A DNA stretch of 64,000 nt from UBA6912 sp963792895 (GTDB lineage: Bacteria; Actinomycetota; Acidimicrobiia; Spongiisociales; UBA5794). Shown piece after piece: positions 8,543 to 16,969 of the stretch. The position numbers were made by a program, and so were the translations under genes. Location of the stretch: positions 391,723 to 455,722 of the forward strand of contig CAWBYA010000006.1 of assembly GCA_963792895.1 (NCBI GenBank), in the 5' to 3' direction. The notes beneath the pieces were generated by a model. That model saw nothing but the letters and a program-made list of their open reading frames with translations. It was not told where the DNA came from and did not search any database. Each line of letters starts with the position of its first letter. The first letter of the stretch is position 1.

Positions 8543-9331
8543 ATGAACGTCACGCTCACACCCACCGCACACGGCATGCTCGCCGTCAGGCGCTCACCCG
8601 GTGTTGGTGATCCGCTGGTGTGCCTCCACGGATTCACGTTGCACGGCGGGATGTTCACCCGGGTCGCCGCCCTTCTCGACGAGCCCGTGCTTGCTCCCGA
8701 CCTACCCGGCCACGGCAGAACGGACGTAGCTCCCGTCGATCTCACCACCACCCTGGACGCACTCGTCGAGTGGCTGGGGAGCCGGATCGGCCCGTCGCCC
8801 GTGTTGGGGTACTCGCAGGGTGGGCGAATCGCCCTCCACCTCGCCGTCCGCCATCCGCACCTCGTGTCGTCACTCGTCCTCGTGTCTGCGTCGCTCGGGC
8901 TCAGCGGGGAAGCCATGGCTGTGCGGCGCGCAGGCGACGAGGAGCTGGCGACGACCATAGAACGTGAGGGTCTCGCAGCGTTTCTCGATAGGTGGCTCGC
9001 CCAACCGCTGATCGGGACCGGGCGCCTGGATCGATCAGCGGCAGCGGCCGATCGAAGCCTACGCGAGGAGAACACGGCGGCAGGTCTCGCGGCCGCGTTG
9101 CGAGGTCTGGGTCAGGGCTCGGTGCCCGCCGTCGACCCCCACGACCTCGAGGTTCCGACGCTGTGGATCGCAGGCAGCGACGACGAGCGATACTCCACGC
9201 TGGCTGCGATGGGAGCCGCCTCGGCCGGCGGGGGATTCGCTGTCGTGCCGGGCGCCGGACACAACCTCATCGCAGAACGTCCCGAGGGTGTTGCCCGCCT
9301 CGTCAGCGATTTCCTGCAACGCGGCCGCTGA
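8543..9331 (+). CDS. alpha/beta hydrolase, MenH-like
   Basis: 262-aa alpha/beta hydrolase. The oxyanion loop is LHGFTLHGGMF, the nucleophile elbow GYSQGGRIALHLAV, the acid near WIAGSDDERY and the histidine in GAGHNLIAERP. The GYSxGGR elbow and the short lid are typical of MenH (2-succinyl-6-hydroxy-2,4-cyclohexadiene carboxylate synthase, menaquinone pathway), but no other men genes are present, so the exact substrate is open. ATG 8543 opens 67 bp from the divergent dehydrogenase start. Its last 29 bp overlap the convergent hydrolase gene. Confidence 0.75.
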   Translation: MNVTLTPTAHGMLAVRRSPGVGDPLVCLHGFTLHGGMFTRVAALLDEPVLAPDLPGHGRTDVAPVDLTTTLDALVEWLGSRIGPSPVLGYSQGGRIALHLAVRHPHLVSSLVLVSASLGLSGEAMAVRRAGDEELATTIEREGLAAFLDRWLAQPLIGTGRLDRSAAAADRSLREENTAAGLAAALRGLGQGSVPAVDPHDLEVPTLWIAGSDDERYSTLAAMGAASAGGGFAVVPGAGHNLIAERPEGVARLVSDFLQRGR

Positions 9332-10241
9332 GCGTTTCGATAACGGCGATGTAGTCGTCCGTCCTCGTGAAGATGGACTCGTGGCCCGCGCCTTCGAGCT
9401 CGACAACGGTCGGCTCTCTCAGCAGGCTCACCAGCTCGCGCTGGGCTCGCACAGGCACGAGCAGATCGCTGGTCGGGACCACGACCGCTGCAGGCTGGGC
9501 GAGCCTTCCCGCCCATTCCCGGGCGTCGAAGTGATAGGCCGCCGTGCCGGCCTCGTAGAACAGGCCCCCATCGCGCCTGCGGAGACCCTCGTACAACCAA
9601 CGCTCGTGGGAGGGGTCGAGCGACCCGGTGCGCAACAGCACCTGGGTCGTGATGAGCGCCGCCTCTTTGGTGCTGACGCGGGCAATGGCGCGCCCCGCCC
9701 AGAAGGCGATGCGCGCCAGGGCCCTTCGCTCCGGGACGGGCCGCGCCGCGGTTGCCGCCAAGACCATCCCGGCGACGAGGTGGGGAGACCGCCGTGCGAG
9801 CTCCATCGTCACCATGCCTCCGAGGGAGTAACCCATCACGGTCGCTGCGTGCACCCCGACCGCATCGAGCACACCTGCAACATCATCGGCGAGATCCGCC
9901 ACCTCGTAGCGTCCGCGGATCCAATCCGACTTGCCGTGGTTCCGCAGGTCAGGCACCACGATGTGATAGCGATCGCCGAGACCCGCGACGAGCGGCCCGT
10001 AGGTCATCTCTCCGTCGAGACTCCAGCCGTGCACGAGCACGAGTGGGGGCGCGTCGGGCGAGCCGGCCTCGCGCACGAAGAACTCGCGCTCACCAACGAG
10101 CACGGAGCGGCCCGGGAGGCGCGTTGGGCGCGTCTGCCCGGGCGGGTAGCGTCGCGGCAACTCAGGCCCGAGCAACCGCCACGCCGCCCAGCCGCCGGCG
10201 GCGAGCCCTCCGGCCCGCACTGCGGAACGGCCCACGCTCAC
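9303..10241 (-). CDS. alpha/beta hydrolase with N-terminal hydrophobic segment
   Basis: 312 aa from GTG 10241, which overlaps the stop of the ferredoxin-like gene in a GTGA. Residues 5-25 (AVRAGGLAAGGWAAWRLL) are hydrophobic and may anchor the enzyme. The hydrolase core has VHGWSLDGEM, the elbow MGYSLGGMVTMELA, DLLVPVRAQRE and the histidine in GAGHESIFTRTDDY, a complete Ser-Asp-His set. The substrate is unknown. The 3' end overlaps the MenH-like gene tail-to-tail. Confidence 0.82.
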   Translation of the reverse strand: MSVGRSAVRAGGLAAGGWAAWRLLGPELPRRYPPGQTRPTRLPGRSVLVGEREFFVREAGSPDAPPLVLVHGWSLDGEMTYGPLVAGLGDRYHIVVPDLRNHGKSDWIRGRYEVADLADDVAGVLDAVGVHAATVMGYSLGGMVTMELARRSPHLVAGMVLAATAARPVPERRALARIAFWAGRAIARVSTKEAALITTQVLLRTGSLDPSHERWLYEGLRRRDGGLFYEAGTAAYHFDAREWAGRLAQPAAVVVPTSDLLVPVRAQRELVSLLREPTVVELEGAGHESIFTRTDDYIAVIETLSGRVAGNR

Positions 10242-10687
10242 GACCGGCCTCGCATCGGATCGACCCGCAAGACATGGTCGGCGACGGCCACTCCGCCGAC
10301 GAGGTGCTCGGTGATGATGCGCTCCATCACCTGTACCGTCACCGAGTGGTACCAGACACCGTCCGGGTAGACGACGGCGATCGGACCCCGTTCGCAGATT
10401 CGCAAGCAGTCGACCTTCGATCGCACCACCCGGCCCGCCGGTCCCCATGAAGGGTCGACGGGGGGCAGGTCATCGACTGCGACGCTCCGCCACTTGGGTG
10501 GCGCCGATGCCAAGCCGAGCTCCTTCAGCCGCATCTTGAGATGGCGCCACACTTCGGCGCTCTCGTCATAGGTCGAGCACAGTGGCGTGGTCTGCTGGGC
10601 GCACAGGAAAATGTGCCGGTCGAGTGCCCCGATGCCGAGGGCATCGGCGATCGCATCGAGCCTGATGCGGGCGACTGGCTGGTCCAT
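10238..10687 (-). CDS. thioredoxin-like [2Fe-2S] ferredoxin domain protein
   Basis: 149-aa soluble protein. The thioredoxin-like ferredoxin pattern is present: HIFLCAQQTTPLC near residues 26-37 and VDCLRICERGPIAVVYPDGVWY near 92-112. Four cysteines in two pairs match the [2Fe-2S] site. It lies just downstream of selD and is coupled to the hydrolase, so it may supply electrons to an unidentified redox enzyme (inference). ATG 10687 has TACGGT 7 nt upstream, consistent with a leaderless start. Confidence 0.85.
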   Translation of the reverse strand: MDQPVARIRLDAIADALGIGALDRHIFLCAQQTTPLCSTYDESAEVWRHLKMRLKELGLASAPPKWRSVAVDDLPPVDPSWGPAGRVVRSKVDCLRICERGPIAVVYPDGVWYHSVTVQVMERIITEHLVGGVAVADHVLRVDPMRGRS

Positions 10688-10694
10688 GTGCCGA

Positions 10695-10700
10695 ACCGTA
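10695..10700 (-). promoter_or_regulatory. candidate -10 box TACGGT
   Basis: TACGGT on the reverse strand, 7 nt before ATG 10687, in the 20-nt gap after selD. It suggests a separate leaderless transcript for the ferredoxin-hydrolase pair. Confidence 0.35.
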
Positions 10701-10707
10701 GCTGCGG

Positions 10708-11757
10708 TCAGGTGACGTCGATGCGGCCGGTGGGGCCGTCTGCGAATTCGCGGGTGCGGATGGTCCCGATGCGGGCGGCGGCAACGCCTTCTTCCTCCAG
10801 CGCACGCAACAATGCAGCGGCCAACGGGGCATCGACGGCCATGAGCAACCCCCCGGAGGTCTGAGCATCTGCGAGCAGGAGCTTCGTGAATTCGTTGACA
10901 GAGCCGAAGTCGGTGAAGCGGCCCACCGATTCGAGGTTACGGAGCGTGCCGCCCGGAATAGCCCCCGCCTTCGCCAGCTCGGCAGCCCCAGGAAGGATCG
11001 GAACGGACGCAGCCTCAACGATCGCCGAGACGCCGGAAGCCCGGATCATCTCCCCGAGATGGCCCAGCAACCCGTACCCCGTGACATCGGTTGCCGCCTT
11101 CACGCCGATGCGCCGCATGGCCCGCGCCGCAGCGTCGTTCAGCGTGGACATGACGGCAACAGCGTTTTCGCGCACCTGGTCGGAAACATCGCCCCGCTTG
11201 ATGGCCGTTGCGATGATGCCGGTACCGATCGGTTTCGTGAGAACCAAGACGTCGCCCGGCCGAGCCGCCGCATTCGTGACCAGATCATCGGGGTGCACCA
11301 CCCCGGTCACAGCGAGCCCGTACTTCGGTTCGGCGTCGTCGATGGTGTGGCCGCCGAGCAGAACGCAGCCGGCTTCGGCGAGCACCTGCGCAGCACCCTC
11401 GGCCACGTCGCCGAGGAGGTCGAGCGGCAACGTCTCGCGCGGCCACCCGACGATCGACAGCGCCGTCATCGGCCGCCCACCCATCGCATAGACGTCGGAG
11501 AGGGCGTTGGCCGCGGCGATCCGTCCCCATGCCCTTGCGTCGTCGACGATGGGGGTGAAGAAGTCGACCGTCTGAACCAGGAGCACGTCGTCGCTGATGC
11601 GGTAGACACCCGCATCGTCTGCGGTGTCGATGCCGACAACGACGTTCTCAGAGCGAACCGCCGGTAAGTTGTGTAGGCGGCGCAGGACCTGCGCCAACTC
11701 GTCAGGGCCGAGCTTGCACGCTCACCCAGCCCCGTGCGAGAACTCCGTCAGACGCAC
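10708..11757 (-). CDS. selD: selenide, water dikinase, selenocysteine-containing
   Basis: Makes selenophosphate from selenide and ATP, the selenium donor for Sec-tRNA. The gene starts at GTG 11757 behind a perfect AGGAGGT and reads VRLTEFSHGAG, then TGA at 11722-11724, then ACKLGPDELAQVL and the rest of SelD without a break. The TGA is exactly at the active-site Cys/Sec position of SelD (SHGAG-C/U-x-C-K), so it is read as selenocysteine, Sec12; full length is 349 aa. Further motifs are TVDFFTPIVDD, AANALSDVYAMGG, LLGGHTIDD, ATDVTGYGLLGHL and LLADAQTSGGLL. A hairpin follows the TGA. No other sel genes are in the window. Confidence 0.95.
11696..11714 (-). promoter_or_regulatory. candidate bacterial SECIS hairpin in selD
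   Basis: Seven nt after the selD TGA (11722-11724) the reverse strand holds AGCTCG, a 7-nt loop GCCCTGA and CGAGTT, a 6-bp stem including one G-T pair. Bacterial SECIS elements are small hairpins just 3' of the UGA, bound by SelB. The position fits; the loop is not identical to the E. coli one, as is usual across phyla. Confidence 0.55.
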
Positions 11758-11885
11758 GTCAGCACCTCCTCTCCCAAACGAGTGTACGGACGACCGGGAC
11801 GATGCCACGACAGATGGATTCCGACTCGACGTCGAATCGTCGACGGCTACTGTGCCATCAGGTCCGGGCACGCCTGGATCCTCGG

Positions 11886-11915
11886 CAGGCTCCCTCGTCC
11901 CCCCTGGGGAGCCTG
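11886..11915. other. inverted repeat upstream of mgtE
   Basis: CAGGCTCCC (11886-11894) and GGGAGCCTG (11907-11915) form a perfect 9-bp stem with a 12-nt C-rich loop, in the 250-bp divergent gap between selD and mgtE. It could be a leader structure of mgtE or of selD, or an operator. There is no T-tract, so an intrinsic terminator is unlikely. Confidence 0.55.
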
Positions 11916-11930
11916 TCCACGTCCGTTCTT

Positions 11931-11969
11931 GCGTGGATCGTCGGGCCGCTTCTTGCGGCCGATCCACGC
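11931..11969. other. long bulged hairpin upstream of mgtE
   Basis: GCGTGGATC (11931-11939) pairs with GATCCACGC (11961-11969), and inside it GGCCGC (11944-11949) pairs with GCGGCC (11955-11960) around a TTCTT loop; four bases (11940-11943) bulge on one side. Fifteen pairs make it the strongest structure in this gap. It ends 38 bp before the mgtE start. No match to the M-box sequence was seen. Confidence 0.6.
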
Positions 11970-12007
11970 CGGAACGGTTTCGGGCCCGTACCTAGCATGC
12001 GAGTGCC

Positions 12008-13387
12008 ATGAAGCTGCCCTTCCTCCGCCCGCGCCTCATCACCGAAGGCCTGCGTGAGCTGGCCCGACGACGGCCCGAGGAAGCCGAGGAGTACATCGAC
12101 ACCCACCAAGCCGAGTGGGAGTCGATCGTGGGCGGCGACCCCCACAACGCCGCCGACATCCTCGAGGCGCTCGACTCGCGCTCGGCGGCCGAGTTCGTCG
12201 CCGGCCTCGACTTGGCGGACCTCGGAGAGGTGCTCGACGAGATGCGCCCCGAAGCCGCAGCCGACCTCATCGAAGAGATGTCGTCCGACCAGGCGGCCGC
12301 CGCCCTCGCCGAGATGGACACTGATCAGGCCGCTGACCTCATCGGTGCTCTGGACGACGAGACACGCTCCGAAGTGCTTGGCGCCATCGAGCCGATTGCC
12401 GCAGCCGAGATCGGCCGCCTCCTCGCGTACGCACCCGACAGCGCAGGCGGCCTCATGACCACCGAGATCGCAAGCCTTCCCATCGGACTGACCACCGGAG
12501 AGGCGATCGAATCGTTGCGACGCATGCACGACGATCTGGGGTCGAACCTCACGTACGTCTACGTTGTCGATGAGGAGGAGCGGCTGCGCGGTGTCGTGTC
12601 CTTCCGCGACCTCGTTTTCGCCCGGCCTGGGCAAGGTGTCGACCAAGTCATGGTCCCCGACCCCTACTTCGTGAACGTCGAGGCCGACCGCGAGGTGGTC
12701 GCCGAGCTGATCCAGCGATATCACCTCCTCGCAATCCCTGTGGTCGATCGCAAGGGTGCCCTGCTGGGGATGGTGAAGGTCGATGAGGCCCTCGAGGCCG
12801 TCGCCGCCGAGATGTCCGAGGACATCGCAGTGATGGTGGGTGCCGGTGGCGAGGAGGGGGTCTACACGCCGGTGCTCACGTCGGTGCGGCGACGTATCCC
12901 ATGGATCCTCGTCAACTTCGGCGCCGCCGGGCTCGTCGCCTTCGTCATCAGCCGTTTCGAGGGCATCATCGAGAGCCAGGCGCTGCTCGCCGCGCTCATG
13001 CCGATGGTCGCCCAACTCGGCGGGAACACCGGAGCACAGAGCCTCGCCGTCGTCATCCGGGCGATGGCCGTCGGCGATCTACCCCCAGGACGAGCGATGC
13101 GGGCAGTGCGTCGCGAGCTCCAGACGAGCGCGTTCCTCGCCGCCATCATGGCCGTTACCTCGGGGGTGTTCATCACGGTGGTCACCGGTGATCGCCGCCT
13201 CGGTGAGGTGGTCGGGATCGCCATGGCCGTCAACCTCGTGGTCGCCGGCCTGGCCGGGGGGGCCATCCCTGTCTTTCTGCGGAGACTCGGGCTGGACCCC
13301 GCATTGGCGTCGAACATCTTCCTGACGGCAATCACCGACACGGTCGGCTTCGGGGGATTCTTGTTGACCGCCCTCATCCTCATCTGA
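12008..13387 (+). CDS. mgtE: magnesium transporter MgtE
   Basis: 459-aa Mg2+ channel. The order is an N-terminal superhelical MgtE_N domain of acidic alpha repeats (about 1-125), two CBS domains (about 130-255, with SAGGLMTTEIASLP and DQVMVPDPYFVNVEADREVVAELI), and a five-helix membrane domain from about 275. The latter has MPMVAQLGGNTGAQSLAVVIRAMA, the pore-lining signature, and ITDTVGFGGFLLTALIL at the end. The length is normal. ATG 12008 has no clear ribosome site; TAGCAT lies 9 nt upstream. Two strong hairpins precede it. Confidence 0.95.
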   Translation: MKLPFLRPRLITEGLRELARRRPEEAEEYIDTHQAEWESIVGGDPHNAADILEALDSRSAAEFVAGLDLADLGEVLDEMRPEAAADLIEEMSSDQAAAALAEMDTDQAADLIGALDDETRSEVLGAIEPIAAAEIGRLLAYAPDSAGGLMTTEIASLPIGLTTGEAIESLRRMHDDLGSNLTYVYVVDEEERLRGVVSFRDLVFARPGQGVDQVMVPDPYFVNVEADREVVAELIQRYHLLAIPVVDRKGALLGMVKVDEALEAVAAEMSEDIAVMVGAGGEEGVYTPVLTSVRRRIPWILVNFGAAGLVAFVISRFEGIIESQALLAALMPMVAQLGGNTGAQSLAVVIRAMAVGDLPPGRAMRAVRRELQTSAFLAAIMAVTSGVFITVVTGDRRLGEVVGIAMAVNLVVAGLAGGAIPVFLRRLGLDPALASNIFLTAITDTVGFGGFLLTALILI

Positions 13388-13417
13388 GGCGGGGGTCTGC
13401 GCCGGCCCGCAGGAGCC

Positions 13418-13960
13418 TCAGGAGCCGAGCACCGTCGAAGCGACGTCCGAGAACGGTCCCTCGAACGAGATACGGAACCCCTCGTCGAGGTGGGCGAGAT
13501 AGTAGAGATCGAGGAGCTGCTGCTCCTCGGGCGTCAACTCATCCTGCTCGACCAGCCCGGCCACCCGCTCGTCGTCGATGACATGCACCTCGTACACAGG
13601 CGGAAAGTCCTCGACCACTTCGGCGATGACGTTCTGCAGGTCGATATCGGTGAGCGTCTCGTACGACGTTGGATCGAGCAGGACAACGACGATGTCGCCT
13701 TCGTCCCCCGGTTCCCGCTGGACGATCTCGAATTGCGGGATCGCCGGAGCGCCTCCCGAAAGTGTGGTCGTGGTTGCCGCGGCACCGGCAGCGGTCGTGT
13801 CAGGGCCGGGTTCCGTATCCCCGCCTCCCGCTGCACCGAGGCTGGTGACGGTACCGTCGTCGCCCGACGTCGTCGTGCTTGCCTCTCCGTCGCCGCCGGA
13901 GCACGCACCGACGATCATCACGAAGGCTGTGAGGAGGGCGAGGGCAAGTCGGCGATTCAT
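13418..13960 (-). CDS. putative lipoprotein (180 aa)
   Basis: The signal peptide MNRRLALALLTAFVMIVGACSGG has a lipobox (IVGAC, Cys20). It is followed by a Thr/Gly/Ala-rich low-complexity linker to about residue 70 and then an acidic domain (IPQFEIVQREPGDEGDIVVVLLDPTSY...FPPVYEVHVIDDERVAGLVEQDELTPEEQQLLDLYYLAHLDEGF). No family is recognised. It is probably anchored outside the membrane. ATG 13960 lies 6 nt after TACTAT, a leaderless arrangement. It converges on mgtE with a 30-bp gap. Confidence 0.7.
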   Translation of the reverse strand: MNRRLALALLTAFVMIVGACSGGDGEASTTTSGDDGTVTSLGAAGGGDTEPGPDTTAAGAAATTTTLSGGAPAIPQFEIVQREPGDEGDIVVVLLDPTSYETLTDIDLQNVIAEVVEDFPPVYEVHVIDDERVAGLVEQDELTPEEQQLLDLYYLAHLDEGFRISFEGPFSDVASTVLGS

Positions 13961-13966
13961 CCCGCC

Positions 13967-13972
13967 ATAGTA
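13967..13972 (-). promoter_or_regulatory. -10 box TACTAT of the lipoprotein gene
   Basis: TACTAT on the reverse strand, 6 nt before ATG 13960; the predicted start of transcription coincides with the start codon. Confidence 0.5.
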
Positions 13973-13988
13973 CCGCAGGCCCGATTGT

Positions 13989-14411
13989 TCACACCGTTCC
14001 GCGCAATGCTCGCCACTCGTCGTAGTCGACGCCATCGAGCCACGGCTTCGAATGCACGACCCGGAATCGCCTCTGGACCTCTGCGAAGAGCTCGGCAGAT
14101 GGATGGTCGGCGAGCCCGGCTTGGGCGAGCTCCAGCGCCGGGCGCCACGCCCGTGCTCCCAGCGCAACGTCTACTCGAGTCCGCCAATCGTCAGCGTCGA
14201 CGGCGGCCTGGTCGTTGTCCCAGAAGTTGCGAAGCCGCTCGGCCGCCCGCAGGCAGCGCCGCACGGCACGCGCCTGGTCCTTCGTGACACCTGCAGCGGC
14301 AACCTCCTCGGCCCAGTCGGCGAAGGCCTGAGGTCCCCAGTCGGCTGGGTTCGTCACGACTCCTTCGTAGAGCCGGTCGACGGCCTGCAACAACGCCAGT
14401 GTGGCGCTCAT
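13989..14411 (-). CDS. hypothetical protein (140 aa)
   Basis: Mostly helical soluble protein beginning MSATLALLQAVDRLYEGVV, with WAEEVAAAGVTKDQARAVRRCLRAAERLRNFWDND in the middle and a C-terminal FRVVHSKPWLDGVDYDEWRAL. ATG 14411 overlaps the stop of the class IV aminotransferase by ATGA, so the two are translationally coupled. No family is recognised; the coupling suggests a partner role in the same pathway (inference only). Confidence 0.65.
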   Translation of the reverse strand: MSATLALLQAVDRLYEGVVTNPADWGPQAFADWAEEVAAAGVTKDQARAVRRCLRAAERLRNFWDNDQAAVDADDWRTRVDVALGARAWRPALELAQAGLADHPSAELFAEVQRRFRVVHSKPWLDGVDYDEWRALRGTV

Positions 14412-15246
14412 GCGATGCCGAGCTCCGCCGCCACCATCTCCTCGTACAGAGCGTTGAGGCGCTCGGCCAGCGGGCCCGCCGGTACGGCGCGATCGCCAAG
14501 CGCGATCACCGGACGCACCGCGCGCAGCGTCGACATCGCCACCACCTCGTCGGCCTCGTAGAGGCGGGTGAGCGGATAGCGGCCGGGGACGACCTCGAGG
14601 CCGGCCTGGGGGGCCACCTCGCACACCGCCGCCGAGGTGACACCGGCGAGCACTCCCAGCTGGGGGCCGGGAATCTCGAACCTGTCTCCGATGATCCAGC
14701 CGATGCTGTACGTCGGGCCCTCCAGCACGTCGCCGTCCTGACCGTAGAGGAGCGCGTCGTCGAAACCGTCGGCGACGGCGGCGAGCCTCGCGGCGAGGTT
14801 GGGGCCGTAGGACAAGCTCTTCGCCCCTGTCAGCTCGGACACCCTCCCGTCCGGGTGCCATGGTGCAACCCGGGGTTGGAGGCGGATCTGCGGTGGAATC
14901 GAGGGAAGCGACGAGGCCATCACGATCGTGCGAGCATCCACTCCAGGGCGCTCGGCGCTCACCCCGCCGGTCACGATCACTTTGATGGAGCAGTCGCCCT
15001 CCGATGCGCGATCACGTACCCAGGCGTCGAGATCGGCACGCGGCGGGAGGGGTATTCGCATGATGCGCGCGCGCTGCTTTCGAGCCGGTCGATGTGGTGC
15101 TCGAGCCGGAACGGCTTGCCTGCGTACGAACGGACGCTCTCGAAGCAGCCGTATCCCCTCTGCAGCCCGATGTCGAGCACAGAGATGGTCGCGTCGGCTT
15201 CGGCATACGGGACGCCGTCAACCAGGATGGAGCCGAGGACGCTCAT
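14408..15246 (-). CDS. class IV aminotransferase (PabC/IlvE type), frameshifted
   Basis: PLP enzyme split over two frames. Residues 1-60 (MSVLGSILVDGVPYAEADATISVLDIGLQRGYGCFESVRSYAGKPFRLEHHIDRLESSAR) are in one frame from ATG 15246. The remainder (RIPLPPRADLDAWVRD ... ELTGAKSLSYGPNLAAR ... EGPTYSIGWIIGD ... EVAPQAGLEVV) is in another. The break falls at a (GC)5 run, 15065-15074; restoring one base joins the halves into a normal roughly 280-aa aminotransferase with the catalytic lysine in TGAKSLSY. Likely roles are aminodeoxychorismate lyase or branched-chain/D-amino-acid transamination. It overlaps nadE and the downstream gene by ATGA. Confidence 0.75.
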
Positions 15247-16956
15247 GAGGTGCGTGGGTCGTAGCCGTTGGTGATGGGCAACCTGCGGTCCTTCCCGAAT
15301 GCCTTGCGGGTGATGCGAACCCCAGGAGCCGCCTGGCGACGCTTGTACTCGTTGCGGTCCACCATGCGGGCGACCCGGCGTACGAGCTCGGCGTCGATGC
15401 CCTGGTCGACGATCTCGGCCACCGACATGTCGAGCTCGACATATCGCCGGAGCACCTCATCCAGCACGTCGTAATCGGGGAGAGAGTCGCTGTCGAGCTG
15501 GTCGGGGCGCAACTCCGCGGACGGCGGCTTGTCGATGATCGCTCGAGGGATGATCTCCCCGTTGCGGTTTCGCCACTCGGCCAGCCGGTAGACGAGCGTC
15601 TTGAAGACGTCCTTCAACACGGCATAGCCGCCCGCCATGTCGCCGTACAAGGTGGCATAGCCGACCGCCATCTCGGACTTGTTTCCGGTGGTGACCACCA
15701 TCCCGCCGTACTTGTTCGACAGCGCCATGAGGACCGTGCCGCGAATCCTCGATTGCAGGTTCTCTTCAGCGACGCCTGGAGACGTGCCGGAAAACAGCGG
15801 GCCGAGGGCATCCAGGAAACCGCCGAAGATCGCGTCGATGGGAACGACATCGAAGCGGCAGCCGAGCCGCTCGGCCAGCAACTCGGAGTCCGCCCACGAG
15901 CCGCGGGAGCTGTAGCGGGCCGGCATGGTGACTCCCCACACCGCTTCCGGGCCGAGTGCGTCGACCGCGATGGCACAGGTGAGGGCGCTGTCGATCCCTC
16001 CGGAGAGCCCGACGACCACCTCGCCGAACCCGTTCTTGCGGACGTAATCACGCAACCCGGTGACGAGGGCCGCGTAGATCTCCTCTTCGTCGTCCATGCG
16101 CGGCGCGGGCGGAGGAAGCTGCGGCAGGACGCGACGCGGCAACAGCCGGTGCGGTCACGACGACCGCCGAGTCGGCTCCGGGCCCGTCTGCGACATCGAC
16201 GTCGAGCACGAACCGGTCTTCGTCGAACTGGGCGGCGCGGTGGAGGAGGTGCCCTGCGCCGTCAAACACCATCGAGTCGCCGTCGAACACGAGCTCGTCC
16301 TGCCCGCCCACCATGTTGAGGTAGACCACAGGGACTCCGGAGCGCCGCGCCTCGGCCGCCAGGAGTGCGGCCCGCTCATCGCCCTTCCCGCAGTGGTAGG
16401 GCGAACCGTTGATGTTGAGCAGGATGCGGGCGCCGGCCCGGGCCTGGGCGCTCGGCGGACCCGTGGGCGACCAGATGTCCTCGCACACCGAGATACCGAC
16501 GGGCACGCCGGCCACGTCCCACACCATGGCGGGGCGGTCTCCAGCGACGAAGTAGCGGGCCTCGTCGAAGACACCGTAGTTCGGCAGCAAAACCTTGCGA
16601 TAGATGCCCTTCACCTCGCCTCCCGAGAGCACGGCGGCGGCGTTGGCGACGTTGCGCGGTCTCGAGTCGTCCTGATGGTTCCCCTCCGCCACCAGGTCGA
16701 CGAAACCCACGACGACGGCCGTCCGCTCAGACCCTGCGGCCAGCTTGGCGAGCGCATCGAGGTTGGCCGTCACGAATCGATCGCGCAGCAGCAGGTCCTC
16801 AGGCGGGTAGCCGGTGAGTGCGAGCTCCGGGAGCAGCAGGACGTCCGCCTCGTCACCGGCAGCCCATGCCATCGCATCGGCCACCAGCGCGGCGTTGCCG
16901 TCGATATCCCCGACGGTGGGATTGATTTGGGCGCACGCGACCCGAAGCACGGCCAT
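15243..16956 (-). CDS. nadE: glutamine-dependent NAD+ synthetase, frameshifted
   Basis: Two-domain enzyme making NAD+ from deamido-NAD+ with ammonia from glutamine. The N-terminal nitrilase-type glutaminase starts at ATG 16956 (MAVLRVACAQINPTVGDIDGNA) with catalytic Glu in LLLPELALTGYPPEDLL, Lys in YRKVLLPNYGVFDEARYF and Cys in GISVCEDIW. The synthetase domain (GEVVVGLSGGIDSALTCAIAVDALG, TGNKSEMAVGYATLYGDMAGGYAVLKDV, NEYKRRQAAPG) lies in another frame. The frame changes near 16120-16145, in the linker between VVVTAPAV and PPPAPRMDDEEEIY. Since NadE is normally essential, a one-base error is likelier than a true break. A separate synthetase starting at MDDEEE is also conceivable. Confidence 0.88.
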
Positions 16957-16963
16957 GTTCCGC

Positions 16964-16969
16964 AGGTTA
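16964..16969 (-). promoter_or_regulatory. -10 box TAACCT of nadE
   Basis: TAACCT on the reverse strand, 7 nt before ATG 16956, overlapping the stop codon of modC. It gives nadE and the genes after it their own leaderless start. Confidence 0.45.

Noticed and set aside
11771..12007. M-box riboswitch or tRNA-Sec in the selD-mgtE gap
   Set aside because: The conserved M-box segments are missing, and no acceptor/T-arm or TCA anticodon arm could be assembled.
11858..13015. Long reverse-strand open frame opposite mgtE
   Set aside because: It mirrors the acidic alpha-repeats of MgtE, has no ribosome site and no recognisable protein; MgtE on the other strand is certain.
16110..16150. Programmed frameshift or naturally split NadE
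   Set aside because: No slippery heptamer was seen, and similar one-base breaks occur in a dozen unrelated genes nearby; error is favoured, although a split enzyme starting at MDDEEE cannot be excluded.
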